Source: CAWIJJ01 sp963836405 (GTDB lineage Bacteria; Acidobacteriota; Terriglobia; Bryobacterales; Bryobacteraceae). From it: 64,000 nt of DNA. The stretch lies in the NCBI GenBank assembly GCA_963836405.1, contig CAWIJL010000006.1, positions 124,001 through 188,000 of the forward strand, written 5' to 3'. Position numbers and translations under genes: made by a program. Shown piece after piece: positions 16,482-25,998 of the stretch. Under the pieces are notes generated by a model. It searched no databases. It saw only the letters and a program-made list of their open reading frames with translations, and was not told the DNA's origin. Within the stretch, counting starts at the first letter, position 1. Every line of letters starts with the position of its first letter.

Positions 16482-17448
16482 TCAGCGTTTCCGGCCCACC
16501 GCTTTCCGCCCGGCGTCCGCCACGTTCTTCGCAACCAGGCCGTATTTCTCCAAGAGTTCCTCGGGTTGTCCGGATTCGGCGTATACGTCGTGGATGCCGA
16601 CGAATTCCATGATGCACGGTGTCGATTCGGCGACCGCCTGGGCCACGCGGACTCCCAGTCCGCCGTCCACCAGGTGCTCCTCGGCAACCACGATCGCGCC
16701 GGTCTCGGATGCGGCTCGCGCGATGGCCTCGCGGTCGAGCGGCTTGGCCGTGTGCATGTCGATCACGCGCGTGGAAATACCGTCGGCCTCCAGAGTCTCG
16801 GCCGCCAGGATTGCCTGCGCCACCAACAGGCCGTTCGCGATAATGGTGAGGTCCGTGCCCTGCACGAGTTCGATCGATTTGCCGATTTCGAACTTCTGGT
16901 CCGGGCCATAAATCAGCGGGCGTTTTGGGCCGGCCGGTGCGGATGAAGACCGGTCCGACGTGCGCTGCCGCGGCCTTGACCAAGGCCTTGGTGGAGGGTT
17001 CATCGGCCGGGGCGATCACCACGAAGCCGGCCAGCGAACACGCGAGGCCGATTTCCTCCACGCTCATCTGGCTTGGCCCATCTTCGCCGATCGAAATTCC
17101 GCTGTGCGTCCCCACCACCTTGACGTTCACGTGCGGGTAGGCGATGCAGGCGCGCAGTTGCTCGAATCCCTTGTTGATCACAAAAGCCGAGAAGCTGGAG
17201 ACGAACGGGATCTTGCCTGCCAGCGCGAGCCCCGCGCCCGCCGCCACCATGTTGGCCTCGGCAATGCCGAACGAGAAGAACCGGTCCGGAAACTCTTTTG
17301 CAAAATAAGTGGTCATGGTGGATTTGGAAAGGTCCGCATCGCAAACCACCACGTCCCGGTTTTCGCGTCCCAATTCCACCAGCGCGCGTCCGAACGCTTC
17401 CCGGGTGGCGGGGCCTGCTTTCAATTCGAATTTGGTTTGTGCCGGCAT
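16482..17448 (-). CDS. tktB: Transketolase, C-terminal subunit (single frameshift)
   Basis: This is the second half of a split transketolase, with the pyrimidine-binding and C-terminal domains; the catalytic Glu is in 'FGIAEANMVAAGAG'. The reading frame is interrupted at 16923-16926: the coding strand has AAAA where AAA would keep frame, so the first ~175 residues lie in one frame and 'RPLIYGPDQKFEIGKS' onward in another. Removing one A restores a 321-residue protein of normal family length with no other defect. A homopolymer sequencing error is the likeliest explanation; a real recent mutation cannot be excluded. It follows the N-terminal subunit gene directly. Confidence 0.85.
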
Positions 17449-17450
17449 GG

Positions 17451-18272
17451 TTATTGCAGCTCCTGTAAGGCGAGTTTGACCTCTTCGGCGGAGGGGGCTG
17501 TCCCGTGAAACTTGGGATTGTTCTCCATGAACGAAACGCCCTTCCCCTTCACCGTGTGGGCCACGATGCAGCTCGGCTTTCCTTTGACGGATTCGGCCTG
17601 CTCGAAAGCCTTGCGCACCGCCGCGAGGTCGTGACCGTCGATTTCCATGGTGTGCCAGCCGAACGCCCGCCACTTGTCGGCCAGCGGTTCCACCGCCATG
17701 ATGTCCTTGACGAAACCATCCAGCTGAATCCGGTTGTTATCGACAATCGCCACCACGTTATCGAGCTTGTGAAAGGCGCCGGACATGGCCGCTTCCCAAA
17801 CCTGGCCTTCCTGAATCTCGCCGTCGCCGAGCATGACGTAGGTGCGCGAGGGCCGCCCGTCCAACCGCGCCGCCAGACCCATTCCGATGCCCAGCGACAG
17901 TCCTTCGCCAAGCGAGCCGGTGGACGCTTCGAGCGCCTGAATGTAGCGGACGTCGGGGTGCCCCTGGTAAACCGAGCCGAGCTTGCGCAGCGTGTTCAAC
18001 TGGTTCCGCGGCGTTTCGGCATAGCCGGCCTCCGCCATGACGGCGTACAGCACGGGCGCCGCATGCCCTTTGGAAAGAATGAAGCGATCCCGATCCAGCC
18101 ACCCGGGGTTCTTCGGGTCGATCTTCATATAGTCAAAGTAAAGTTCGACCAGCACTTCGACCGCCGACAGGGATCCGCCCGGATGCCCTGACTTCGCCGC
18201 GCCGGTCATCTCGACAATCTCGCGCCGCACACGCTTTGCGATGTCTTGTAGTTCCGCCAGAGATTTAGACAT
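17451..18272 (-). CDS. tktA: Transketolase, N-terminal subunit
   Basis: The 273-residue protein carries the thiamine-diphosphate-binding half of transketolase: 'SGHPGGSLSAVEVL', 'SKGHAAPVLYA', 'GDGEIQEGQVWEA' and 'DNNRIQLDG'. Split transketolases of this kind are common in bacteria and archaea and act with the adjacent C-terminal subunit in the non-oxidative pentose phosphate pathway. A start five codons upstream (18287) is also possible; neither has a strong Shine-Dalgarno. Confidence 0.92.
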   Translation of the reverse strand: MSKSLAELQDIAKRVRREIVEMTGAAKSGHPGGSLSAVEVLVELYFDYMKIDPKNPGWLDRDRFILSKGHAAPVLYAVMAEAGYAETPRNQLNTLRKLGSVYQGHPDVRYIQALEASTGSLGEGLSLGIGMGLAARLDGRPSRTYVMLGDGEIQEGQVWEAAMSGAFHKLDNVVAIVDNNRIQLDGFVKDIMAVEPLADKWRAFGWHTMEIDGHDLAAVRKAFEQAESVKGKPSCIVAHTVKGKGVSFMENNPKFHGTAPSAEEVKLALQELQ

Positions 18273-18382
18273 GAGGACGTTTAACATTCTACCGAAAATC
18301 GGGCGGGCAATCTTCGATGGCGAGCGAACAAAGAAATAGCGCAGACTTCCAGGCTGCCGGTCTTCCCACTACGTCGCGCCGG

Positions 18383-19075
18383 TTAAGGCGCGATCAGTCC
18401 GGAGCGGATTGCGTAGCGCACCATGCTGGCGGTCTCATGCACGCCGAGCTTTTCGAGGATGCGGCTGCGGTGCGAGTCGGCCGTCTTGTAGCTGATCCCC
18501 AATTGCGTAGCCGCTTCCTTGGTGGACTTGCCGTTGGCGATCAGCACCAGAACCTGGCGCTCCCGTTCGGTGAGAGCGAAAACGATGCGAACGGCGTCGG
18601 GATCCGGGGGCACGTAGCCCCGCTTGCGGTCGGTGATGTCGGTCAGAAACCCGACGAAACCGAGAAACTCGCCGGCGGCGTTGTATAGTGGCGACGCAAA
18701 GTCCTCAAACCATCGGAACTCGCCGTCCACGCGACGCAGCCGGTATTGAATACGAAACGGCTGACGCTCGCTGAACTGCCGGAGGTACGTTTCCAGACAG
18801 GAGTCGCGATCCTCCAGGTGGAGTCCTTCCATCCACCCGCTCCCTGCCTCCTGAGCCGCGCTGCGACCCCGAAATTCCAACCACGAGCGGTTGAAGAAAT
18901 TAGCCAGACCGTCCGTGCCGGAGGTCCAGATCATGATGGGCGCTGCGTCTGCCAGCACCTGAAAGCGGTTCTCACTCGCTGAAAGCAGTTCCTTCTGGCG
19001 CAGTAGATCCGCCTGCAACGCCGCGATTGTCGCGCGGTGTTGGATACATTCCTCAGTTTCTTTGCCGGGAGACAT
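18383..19075 (-). CDS. PAS-LuxR transcriptional regulator
   Basis: The 230-residue protein has a short coiled-coil-like N-terminus (to about 35), a PAS/PAC domain (about 36-150; 'WLEFRGRSAAQEAGSGWM', ending 'VGFLTDITDRKRG') and a LuxR-type HTH ('LTERERQVLVLIANGKST', 'TADSHRSRILEKLGV'). It lacks a receiver domain, so it probably senses a ligand or redox cue directly through PAS. It is transcribed divergently from the ECF sigma gene. Confidence 0.85.
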   Translation of the reverse strand: MSPGKETEECIQHRATIAALQADLLRQKELLSASENRFQVLADAAPIMIWTSGTDGLANFFNRSWLEFRGRSAAQEAGSGWMEGLHLEDRDSCLETYLRQFSERQPFRIQYRLRRVDGEFRWFEDFASPLYNAAGEFLGFVGFLTDITDRKRGYVPPDPDAVRIVFALTERERQVLVLIANGKSTKEAATQLGISYKTADSHRSRILEKLGVHETASMVRYAIRSGLIAP

Positions 19076-19246
19076 TTAGTGTTCTTTTCGTTCCCACCCA
19101 GATTCTAGGATCTCGGTAGCCATTCGTAAAGCACCAAAATAATTATTGTTACGCTGAAGTACCTGCGTGTCTGCGAGGGACTTCCCCTATATCGCCTATT
19201 TCAATGGAACTTTCGAGGGGTGGGCGGGGAAGTAAAATTAAGGACG

Positions 19247-19855
19247 ATGGCCGCGCTGCCCGCTGAATCGGACGACGAACTGCTGCTGCGCATTCACAGC
19301 GGCGACGAGCAGGCCTTTCTGGCGCTTTACCGCCGCCGGCAAGGATCGCTGTACCGCTTTGCGCTGCACATGAGCGGCTCCGCCACCGCCGCGGAAGATG
19401 TTACCCAGGAAGTGTTTATGGTACTTTTGCGCGATGGCTGCGGGTACGATCCGGAACGGGGCACTCTATCGGGGTACCTGTTCGGAATTGCGCGCAAGCT
19501 GGTTCTCCGGCACCTGGAAAAGTCGCGCTCGTGGGTGCCATTGGAAGAGGACGGCGAGGAAAATGCGCCGCAAATGGCCGTCTTCCCGGATCCTTTGGCC
19601 GGGCTTACACGGCGGGAAGGCATCGAGGCGCTCCGGCGGGCAGTCAAGGTTTTGCCGCGCCTGTACCGGGAGGTAGTAGTACTTTGCGACCTGGAAGAAA
19701 TGGACTATGCCCAGGCCGCCGAAGTGCTGGATTGCCCGATCGGCACGGTGCGTTCACGCCTGCACCGTGCCCGGGCGCTGCTGCTCGACAAATTACAACA
19801 GGAGCGGAGCGGGGGCGGCATCGCCACACTCCGGCCGGTTCGAGGTCTGATATGA
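19247..19855 (+). CDS. RNA polymerase ECF sigma factor
   Basis: The 202-residue protein has sigma region 2 ('LYRRRQGSLYRFALHMSG' and 'AEDVTQEVFMVLLRD') and region 4 ('LPRLYREVVVLCDLEE', 'VLDCPIGTVRSRLHRARALL'). The ATG at 19247 has AAGGA-type spacing from 'TTAAGGACG'; a GTG at 19220 would add nine residues. The stop overlaps the start of the anti-sigma gene (ATGA), a standard ECF/anti-sigma arrangement. Confidence 0.93.
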   Translation: MAALPAESDDELLLRIHSGDEQAFLALYRRRQGSLYRFALHMSGSATAAEDVTQEVFMVLLRDGCGYDPERGTLSGYLFGIARKLVLRHLEKSRSWVPLEEDGEENAPQMAVFPDPLAGLTRREGIEALRRAVKVLPRLYREVVVLCDLEEMDYAQAAEVLDCPIGTVRSRLHRARALLLDKLQQERSGGGIATLRPVRGLI

Positions 19856-20478
19856 ACTGCCAGAAATTCTGGGAAACGATTCCGGATCCGGGTCACCCCC
19901 CGGGTGAGGAACACGCCGCGCATCTGCAGGAATGCAGCGTCTGCGGCGCCAGGCTGGAGATGCAGCGCACGTTGCTGCGCGGGCTGCGCACTCTCTCCAC
20001 GGAATCGCGCGGCCTGGGCGCTCCGGGACGTGTGGAAGGGCGGCTCATGGCGGCGTTCCGCGGCCACTCCGGCGGAGAAGAACGGCCGCGGCGCGCCTGG
20101 GTGCCGGTCCTCACGTGGGCCATGGCGGCGGCGGTGCTGGCGGCCATCGGATTGTTTCTCATTCGCGGCCGCGACCCCGTGGAACCGGCGGAGCGCAACT
20201 ATCCCCGGCGCGTGGAAATGGCTGCCTCGCCGGGTCTCGTACAGCGGCAAGCCGTGCATCTTGCCAGTTTCGACGGAGAGTTCGTGCCGCTGCCCAACGC
20301 GGCGGAAATCCTGCCCGACGAAGAGGTAAACCTGGTCCGCCTGCAGGTGCCCGGATCGGCACTGATGGCGCTTGGCGTGCCCATCGAAGCGGCGCGGGCA
20401 GCCGATTCGGTGGAAGCGGATTTTGTTCTGGGAATCGACGGGCGTGCCCGGGCGGTTCGATGGGTGGAGGAGGAATAA
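19852..20478 (+). CDS. Membrane-anchored anti-sigma factor (ZAS-type)
   Basis: The 208-residue protein has an N-terminal zinc-binding anti-sigma motif of HxxxCxxC type ('HLQECSVC', about residues 25-32), a single transmembrane helix ('VPVLTWAMAAAVLAAIGLFL', about 84-103) and a periplasmic C-terminal domain. Translation is coupled to the upstream sigma gene. It is expected to hold the sigma factor at the membrane until a periplasmic signal is sensed. The periplasmic part is not a family I recognise. Confidence 0.82.
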   Translation: MNCQKFWETIPDPGHPPGEEHAAHLQECSVCGARLEMQRTLLRGLRTLSTESRGLGAPGRVEGRLMAAFRGHSGGEERPRRAWVPVLTWAMAAAVLAAIGLFLIRGRDPVEPAERNYPRRVEMAASPGLVQRQAVHLASFDGEFVPLPNAAEILPDEEVNLVRLQVPGSALMALGVPIEAARAADSVEADFVLGIDGRARAVRWVEEE

Positions 20479-20480
20479 CC

Positions 20481-21275
20481 ATGTCCCTTCGAGTGCTGAC
20501 GATCGGGCTCGCCGTCACCGCGCTGGCGTGGGCGCAGCCTGGACCCGGGCGCGGCAGAGGCGGCGGCGACGCCCATTTTCTCGGCGCCGAAGCCGGTATG
20601 CCGGGACCGGTGGTGAAAGGCGCGCCATACTCGGCTGACGCCATCACAGAAACCGTCCAGATGCTTCCGGACGGCAATCGCATCCGGCAGGTCAACACCG
20701 TGCATGTGGATCGCGACAGCGACGGCCGCACCCGAAGGGAACAGTCGTTGAACGGAATCGGCGGGATGGGCGCAGCCGACCTCCCCTCCGTGGTGTTCAT
20801 CAACGATCCCGTCTCGGGAGTGAACTATGCCTTGAATCCGCGCGACCGGGCGGCGACGAAGACCGTCTGGGAGCAGGGTGGCCGGGGCAGCGGCCGCGGC
20901 GAACCGGGCCGCGAGATGGGCCGCGGTCAGGCAATGGGCCGGCTGGAGCGGGTCCACGGACCAGATGTGAAGACCGAGTCGCTCGGGAAGCAGTTGTTCG
21001 ACGGTGTCCCGGCGGATGGAATACGGACCACCCTGACCATTCCAGCCGGAGAGATCGGCAACGAGCAGCCCCTCCAGATTGTCTCCGAGACCTGGTACTC
21101 GCCCGACCTGCGCACGATCGTGATGTCGCGCCGGACGGACCCGCGCAACGGGGAAACCACTTTCCGCCTCTCGAACCTCACGCGTGCGGAGCCGGCCCGG
21201 ACCCTGTTCGAATTGCCGGCCGATTTTAAGGTCACGGAAAGTTACCGGGGTCGCGGCGGCGCGAAGCGGAACTGA
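20481..21275 (+). CDS. Exported protein of unknown function in the ECF operon
   Basis: The 264-residue protein begins two bases after the anti-sigma stop, preceded by GGAGGAGG. It has a Sec signal peptide ('MSLRVLTIGLAVTALAWAQ') and then an Arg/Gly stretch ('PGPGRGRGGGD') plus a second Gly/Arg loop in the middle ('GGRGSGRGEPGREMGRG'). The rest is a beta-rich domain with 'VHVDRDSDGRTRREQ' and 'ETWYSPDLRTIVMSRR' blocks resembling many acidobacterial exported proteins. Its place suggests it is a target or accessory sensor of the sigma/anti-sigma pair. Confidence 0.7.
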   Translation: MSLRVLTIGLAVTALAWAQPGPGRGRGGGDAHFLGAEAGMPGPVVKGAPYSADAITETVQMLPDGNRIRQVNTVHVDRDSDGRTRREQSLNGIGGMGAADLPSVVFINDPVSGVNYALNPRDRAATKTVWEQGGRGSGRGEPGREMGRGQAMGRLERVHGPDVKTESLGKQLFDGVPADGIRTTLTIPAGEIGNEQPLQIVSETWYSPDLRTIVMSRRTDPRNGETTFRLSNLTRAEPARTLFELPADFKVTESYRGRGGAKRN

Positions 21276-21290
21276 CCAGGGCGGTCCGGA

Positions 21291-22451
21291 TCAGCGGATC
21301 TTCATGGACGCGTTTTGTGCTGCCCGGTGCTCGACCTCGTCGATCGCCTTCGCCAGGTCACCCGGAGTTCGGATGATCTTCAGCCTTCCTCCCAGGCGGG
21401 AGACGGCCGATCCGATGCTGTCGCTGAAATAGGCCTCGCGGCGGAACGGCGGACGGTACTGGAAATAGAAGTAGCCCGGGCCCGCGGCCGTCACCGGCTT
21501 GTCCAACGCCTCTTGGGGAACCTTGTCCGAGAACCTGGCAGGCGGGCCGAGAAACAGGACGACATCGGACCGTTCGGGTTCCGATACCTCGCGGTTGATC
21601 AGGTCAGCCAGGAGGTCTACGTGCCCCTTGCGGTTCACGAGAGTCTGGAAGTCCACGGTGCCGAGTTCCAGTTCGTTCAATGCCTGGCCAACCCGTCCCA
21701 AGCCGCCCGGCCCGACCTCGGTGAGCCGCAGCAATTCGGCCTGATGCTCGAGGTTGAACACAATCATCCGGACCGAACTGGTGGGAAGCCGTTCCAGCAG
21801 GGAACTGAGAAGGCCCATCAGGGTAACGCGGTCGCGCGGACTCATGCGGGGAATGCGCCGCTGCGTTATGGGAGCGGCGTGGAACATCACGGTGAGGCGA
21901 AAGGGGGCCACGTTGTCCCGCTCCGTGCCTGCGGTGCGGGAGCGGCGGGAAAGGTCGGAAACGGTGCCCGCCGGCATTGCCACCCGAACCTTGGACTCAC
22001 TGCGGCTGAGTTTGGCCTCCGTGTTCCAGCGGGCGCGGCACGCCCGGCCGGAATCGTCCACCAGTTTGAGCTGTACCTGGTATTTGCCCTCTCCCAGCAG
22101 ATAGCTGCCGGAAACCTCCAGGCGGGCATTGTTCGGGGTTCCGCCGGGCAGGCGCAACCCGCTGGCAAGATAGACCGGCGAGCCGCCATCGGGCGTGACG
22201 CGAGCGATCACAGTCCAGCGATGCCGCGGGCCGGTGAACTGCTTCGCCGGCACCGCCAGCACCCACCCCGCCTGAAAGCGGAAGCTGAAATTCAGCGACG
22301 GCTGGATCTGACGCACGCTGCAATCCAATTTTTTCTCGCCAGGCTGGGGATCGAAGCTGCGGAAGGCAGGCGGCAAACGGGAAGGATCCATGAGACTCTG
22401 AGCCTGCGCCGCCCAGGCCAACAAGAGAACAGCGTACCCCACCCGCATCAC
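21291..22451 (-). CDS. Exported protein resembling acidobacterial VWFA-related proteins
   Basis: The 386-residue product has a signal peptide ('MMRVGYAVLLLAWAAQAQS'). The second half (from about residue 190) resembles a von Willebrand A-like fold as in the TIGR03436 family expanded in Acidobacteria ('PFRLTVMFHAAP', 'VRMIVFNLEHQAEL', 'SDVVLFLGPPARFSD'). A MIDAS DxSxS is not obvious, so the domain may not bind metal. It is convergent with the ECF operon and divergent from the DUF4342 gene. Confidence 0.6.
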   Translation of the reverse strand: MMRVGYAVLLLAWAAQAQSLMDPSRLPPAFRSFDPQPGEKKLDCSVRQIQPSLNFSFRFQAGWVLAVPAKQFTGPRHRWTVIARVTPDGGSPVYLASGLRLPGGTPNNARLEVSGSYLLGEGKYQVQLKLVDDSGRACRARWNTEAKLSRSESKVRVAMPAGTVSDLSRRSRTAGTERDNVAPFRLTVMFHAAPITQRRIPRMSPRDRVTLMGLLSSLLERLPTSSVRMIVFNLEHQAELLRLTEVGPGGLGRVGQALNELELGTVDFQTLVNRKGHVDLLADLINREVSEPERSDVVLFLGPPARFSDKVPQEALDKPVTAAGPGYFYFQYRPPFRREAYFSDSIGSAVSRLGGRLKIIRTPGDLAKAIDEVEHRAAQNASMKIR

Positions 22452-22481
22452 ATCATCTTACGACGGAGAATCGCGCGTTCG

Positions 22482-22495
22482 ATAGGGTACCCTAT
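22482..22495. promoter_or_regulatory. Perfect 14 bp palindrome in a divergent promoter region
   Basis: ATAGGGTACCCTAT is a perfect inverted repeat with no spacer. It lies between the divergent VWFA-like and DUF4342 genes, 30 bases before the ATG at 22525. Its position suggests a dimeric repressor site acting on one or both genes; no candidate regulator is adjacent. Confidence 0.45.
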
Positions 22496-22524
22496 TCGCG
22501 GCGTGGACACGTTACACTTTGCAC

Positions 22525-22941
22525 ATGGACACCCTAGGTCGGATCTTCGAGCAGTTCAAAGTAGCGGGCCGGGACCTGGCAGACAAAATCCAGGAGCTGA
22601 TCCACGAAGGCAACGTCCGGCGCATCATCATCAAGGACGATCACGGCCGGACTTTCATGGAGATTCCGCTCACCGTGGCCACGGTAGGCGCGATCCTGGC
22701 CCCGGTGCTGGCCGCGGTGGGAGCCGTCGCCACCGTCATCGCGCATTTCACTGTGGTGGTAGAGCGAGACGCGCCGGCAGGTACGCCGCCGCCGCCAGCC
22801 TCCACGGCTACCGACCCGAGCGTGGGAGCCACCGAAGACCAGGTCAACATGGCGGGAACCGCGCCGCAGCACATGGACGATAGCGGAAAGCGGTCGGAAG
22901 ACGTCGGCGGCACGGGGAAGGTTGACTCGCTGGGAGGTTAA
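22525..22941 (+). CDS. DUF4342-like protein
   Basis: The 138-residue protein fits DUF4342: an N-terminal amphipathic segment ('QFKVAGRDLADKIQELIHEG'), then 'VRRIIIKDDHGRTFMEIPLT' and one strongly hydrophobic helix ('VGAILAPVLAAVGAVATVI', about 57-75), followed by a disordered Pro/Thr-rich tail of about 55 residues. In other bacteria the domain is short and of unknown role, probably membrane-associated. Start ATG 22525; a TTG six bases upstream is the only alternative nearby. Confidence 0.75.
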   Translation: MDTLGRIFEQFKVAGRDLADKIQELIHEGNVRRIIIKDDHGRTFMEIPLTVATVGAILAPVLAAVGAVATVIAHFTVVVERDAPAGTPPPPASTATDPSVGATEDQVNMAGTAPQHMDDSGKRSEDVGGTGKVDSLGG

Positions 22942-23052
22942 CTGGCTGGAGTTTGTCCTGCGCCCCGTTGATGCAACGTCGCAACGCCGCTAAGGCTAGG
23001 GAAACGCAACGCTCTGCGAGGTCGCCGGTCGAAGGCGGAGGTTCGTTAGCTC

Positions 23053-23061
23053 TGCTATAAT
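23053..23061 (+). promoter_or_regulatory. Extended -10 promoter upstream of the M16 peptidase
   Basis: TGCTATAAT is a perfect extended -10 element (TG-n-TATAAT, with TATAAT at 23056-23061). There is no good -35, as expected for extended -10 promoters. Transcription would begin near 23068, placing the REP-like hairpin at 23077-23096 inside the leader of the M16 mRNA. Confidence 0.5.
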
Positions 23062-23076
23062 CCGATATCCCTGTAG

Positions 23077-23096
23077 GGTAGGCCTCCAGGCCTGCC
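23077..23096 (+). repeat. REP-like hairpin, second copy
   Basis: GGTAGGCC (23077-23084) pairs with GGCCTGCC (23089-23096) around a TCCA loop, with the same T.G wobble as the element at 6331-6353. Both copies are preceded by GTAG and both sit within about 60 bases upstream of a start codon. Confidence 0.6.
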
Positions 23097-23156
23097 ACGC
23101 TGCGCGGCTTGGACAATCTGGAGGTGCGCCCCGGTTCAAGCGAGGTAGTCTCCAAA

Positions 23157-25998
23157 ATGCGCACCAAACTTCCGTTCGCGGCGCTGGTCCTTTTTCTGGT
23201 TCCGGCCGCTTCCGTTTCCGCTCAAACACTGCCTGCCGGTGTGCAGAAGGTGGCGAGCGTCGGCGGCATCACCGAATACGATTTTCCCAACGGGTTGCGG
23301 GTCCTGCTCTACCCCAATCCGTCCAATCCGAAAATCACCATCAACGTGACGTACCTGGTGGGGTCGCGTCACGAGGGGTACGGCGAAACGGGCATGGCTC
23401 ACCTGCTGGAGCACATGAATTTCATCGAGACCAACAACGGGCGGCAGATCAAGAAGGAGATCGTGGACAGCGGCGCGAGTTGGAACGGCACCACGTCGGA
23501 CGACCGCACCAATTATTTCGAGACCGTGACGGCCACCGATGAAAATCTCAAGTGGGCATTGGGGCTCGAGGCTGATCGCATGGTCAACGTAAAGTTCACC
23601 AGGCAGATTCTCGATACGGAAATGACGGTGGTGCGCAACGAATTCGAGCGCGGCGAAAACAGCCCGCAGAGCATCCTGCAGGAGCGCGTCGCATCCACCG
23701 CGTTCCTCTGGCACAACTACGGGAAGTCCACCATCGGCTCCAAGGAAGACCTGGAGCGAGTGCCCGTGGAGCGGCTGGAGGCTTTCTATAAGAAGTTCTA
23801 CCAGCCGGACAATGCCGTGCTCACCATCACCGGCCGGGTGGACGAGAGCAAAGCCCTGGCCACGGTGGCGGAGACCATCGGCAAACTGCCGAAGCCGCAG
23901 CGCAAGCTCGAGCAGACCTACACGGTGGAACCGGCGCAGGACGGCGAACGGTTCGTGGAGTTGCGGCGCGTGGGGCAGGGACAGCAGGTGATCGTCGCGT
24001 ACCACGCCGTGGCGGCCGCGCATCCCGACGCAGCGGCGCTGCAGGTGCTGGCGGGCGTGATGAGCGGCGGAGGAGGCGGCCGCGGCGGCCGGGGAGGCGG
24101 TGGAGGCGGCGAAGGACGGCTCACCAAGGCCCTGGTTGAAAACAAGCTGGCCAACTCGGCCGGCATGTCGTTCCAGCAGCTTCACGACCCGGGCCTGGTT
24201 TCGCTGAGCGCCAGCCTGAGCAACGACCAGTCGCTGGATGCCGCCAAGAAGGCGCTGCTCGACACGATGGACGGCATCGTGAAGGAGCCTCCCACCAAGG
24301 AGGAGGTGGACCGCGTCCGGACCGGCTTGCTGCGTAACCTCGAACGGAATCTGTCGAACGCGCAATCGCTGGCCACAGGCGCGCTCAACACCGCCATCGC
24401 CCAGGGCGACTGGCGCCTCATGTTCCTGCAGCACGACCGCCTGGAAAAGGTGACGCCCGAGGATGTAGTAAGAGTCGCCAAGGCATATTTCAAGCCTTCC
24501 AACCGGACCATCGGGTATTACCGCCCGGACTCCAATCCCGATCGCACGGTGGTACCGGAGGCGCCCGAACTCGGGCCCATTTTCAAGAATTACACGAGCA
24601 GCGTGAAAGTCTCGCAGGGAGAAGCGTTCGATCCGACCCCGGCGAACATCGAATCGAGGCTGGTGCGGACGCGTTTGAGCCAACGGGATGAAGATGATTA
24701 TCCTGCCCAAGAAGACCGAGGCCAACATGGTCACCGCCACCATCGAGCTGCGCTTCGGAGACATGAACAGCCTCAAGGGAAAGAGCGCGGCGGCGCAGTT
24801 CGCCGGGTCGCTGCCGATGAGCGGCACCAAAACGCGGACGCGCCAGCAGGTCCAGGATGAGTTGCGCCGGCTGAATGCCACGGTGTCGGTGAGCGGCGGG
24901 GGCGGAGGCGGTTTCGGCGGAGGTCGCGGAGGCGGCGGCCGCGGCGGAGCGGGCGGAGGCGGAGGCGTCTCCAGCGCCACCGCCAGCATTTCGGCACCGG
25001 CCACGAATTTCGAAGCGGCGTTGAAGCTCGCGGTGGAAATACTACGCGAGCCGGCCTATCCCCAGGCGGACTTCGAGAGGATTCATTTCCAACGGGTGCG
25101 GGCGCTCGAGGCGCCGCAGACTGAACCGACGCAGCTCGCTGCCGAAACGTTGAACCGGCATTTGACCCCCTGGGCGAAGGGCGACCTGCTGTATCCCGCG
25201 CCGCGCGAGGAGCAACTCGCGGAAGTGCAGAAGGTCACGCTCGACGACGCGAAGAAATTTCACGATCAGTTCTACGGCGCCAACTACGGCGTCTTCGCCA
25301 TCGTGGGACCGGTGGACCAGGCGGCGGTGAAGCGGGCGGCCGAAGACCTGCTGGGCAAGTGGAATACCACGATGGCTTATAAGCCCATCGTGGCCGCATT
25401 CAAGAAGGCGCCGGCGGTCAATCGGAAAATTGAAACCCCCGATAAGGCCAACGCGCAATTCGAGGCCGGCCTGCGCATTCAGCTTTCGGAAACCGATCCG
25501 GACTATCCGGCCATGGTGCTTGCGGGCTATATGTTCGGCGGGCCCATCACGTCCCACATTTCAGACCGCATCCGCAATCGGGAGGGGCTCAGCTACGGCG
25601 CGAATGCGCGCATCGCCGTCCCCAACGAAGGCGACTCGTCGCTGCTGTCCGGAACGGTCAGCCTCAACCCGGTGAATGGTCCCAAGGTAGAGTTCAGCTT
25701 CAAGGACGAACTCGCGCGGACGCTCAAGGAAGGATTCGGCGCCGAGGAAGTGGCGCAGGCGAAAAAGGCGTATCTCGAATCCCGCATTGTGTCGCGATCC
25801 GCGGACACATCCCTGTTGAGCGCCATGGCTTCCCACGAACAACTCGGCCGCACCTTCCGGTGGGACGAGCAACTGGAGCAAAGAATCCAGGCACTGACGG
25901 CGGAGCAAGTCAGCGCGGCATTCCGCAGGCACGTGGATGCGGCTTCGCTCTCCATCGTGAAGGCCGGCGATTTCAAAGCTGCCGGCGTGTTTCAGTAG
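23157..25998 (+). CDS. Two-domain M16 zinc metallopeptidase (single frameshift)
   Basis: The corrected product is about 946 residues: signal peptide ('FAALVLFLVPAASVSAQ'), an active M16 half with the inverted zinc motif H82-x-x-E85-H86 ('HLLEH') and a distal Glu in 'VVRNEFERGE', and a second, inactive M16 half lacking it. The halves are in different frames: at 24680-24681 an extra C separates 'VRTRLS' from 'NGMKMIILPKKTE', which in homologues are continuous. A separate start at ATG 24688 for the second half is possible but would be unusual. Each half has a Gly/Arg-rich insert (near residue 310 and after 'NATVSVS'). A periplasmic peptide- or protein-degrading role is inferred from the family. 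Confidence 0.85.

Noticed and set aside
16915..16930. Programmed frameshifting at the tktB AAAA run
   Set aside because: No stimulatory structure or conserved slippery heptamer is apparent, and transketolase subunits are not known to use recoding; a one-base sequencing or mutational insertion is simpler.
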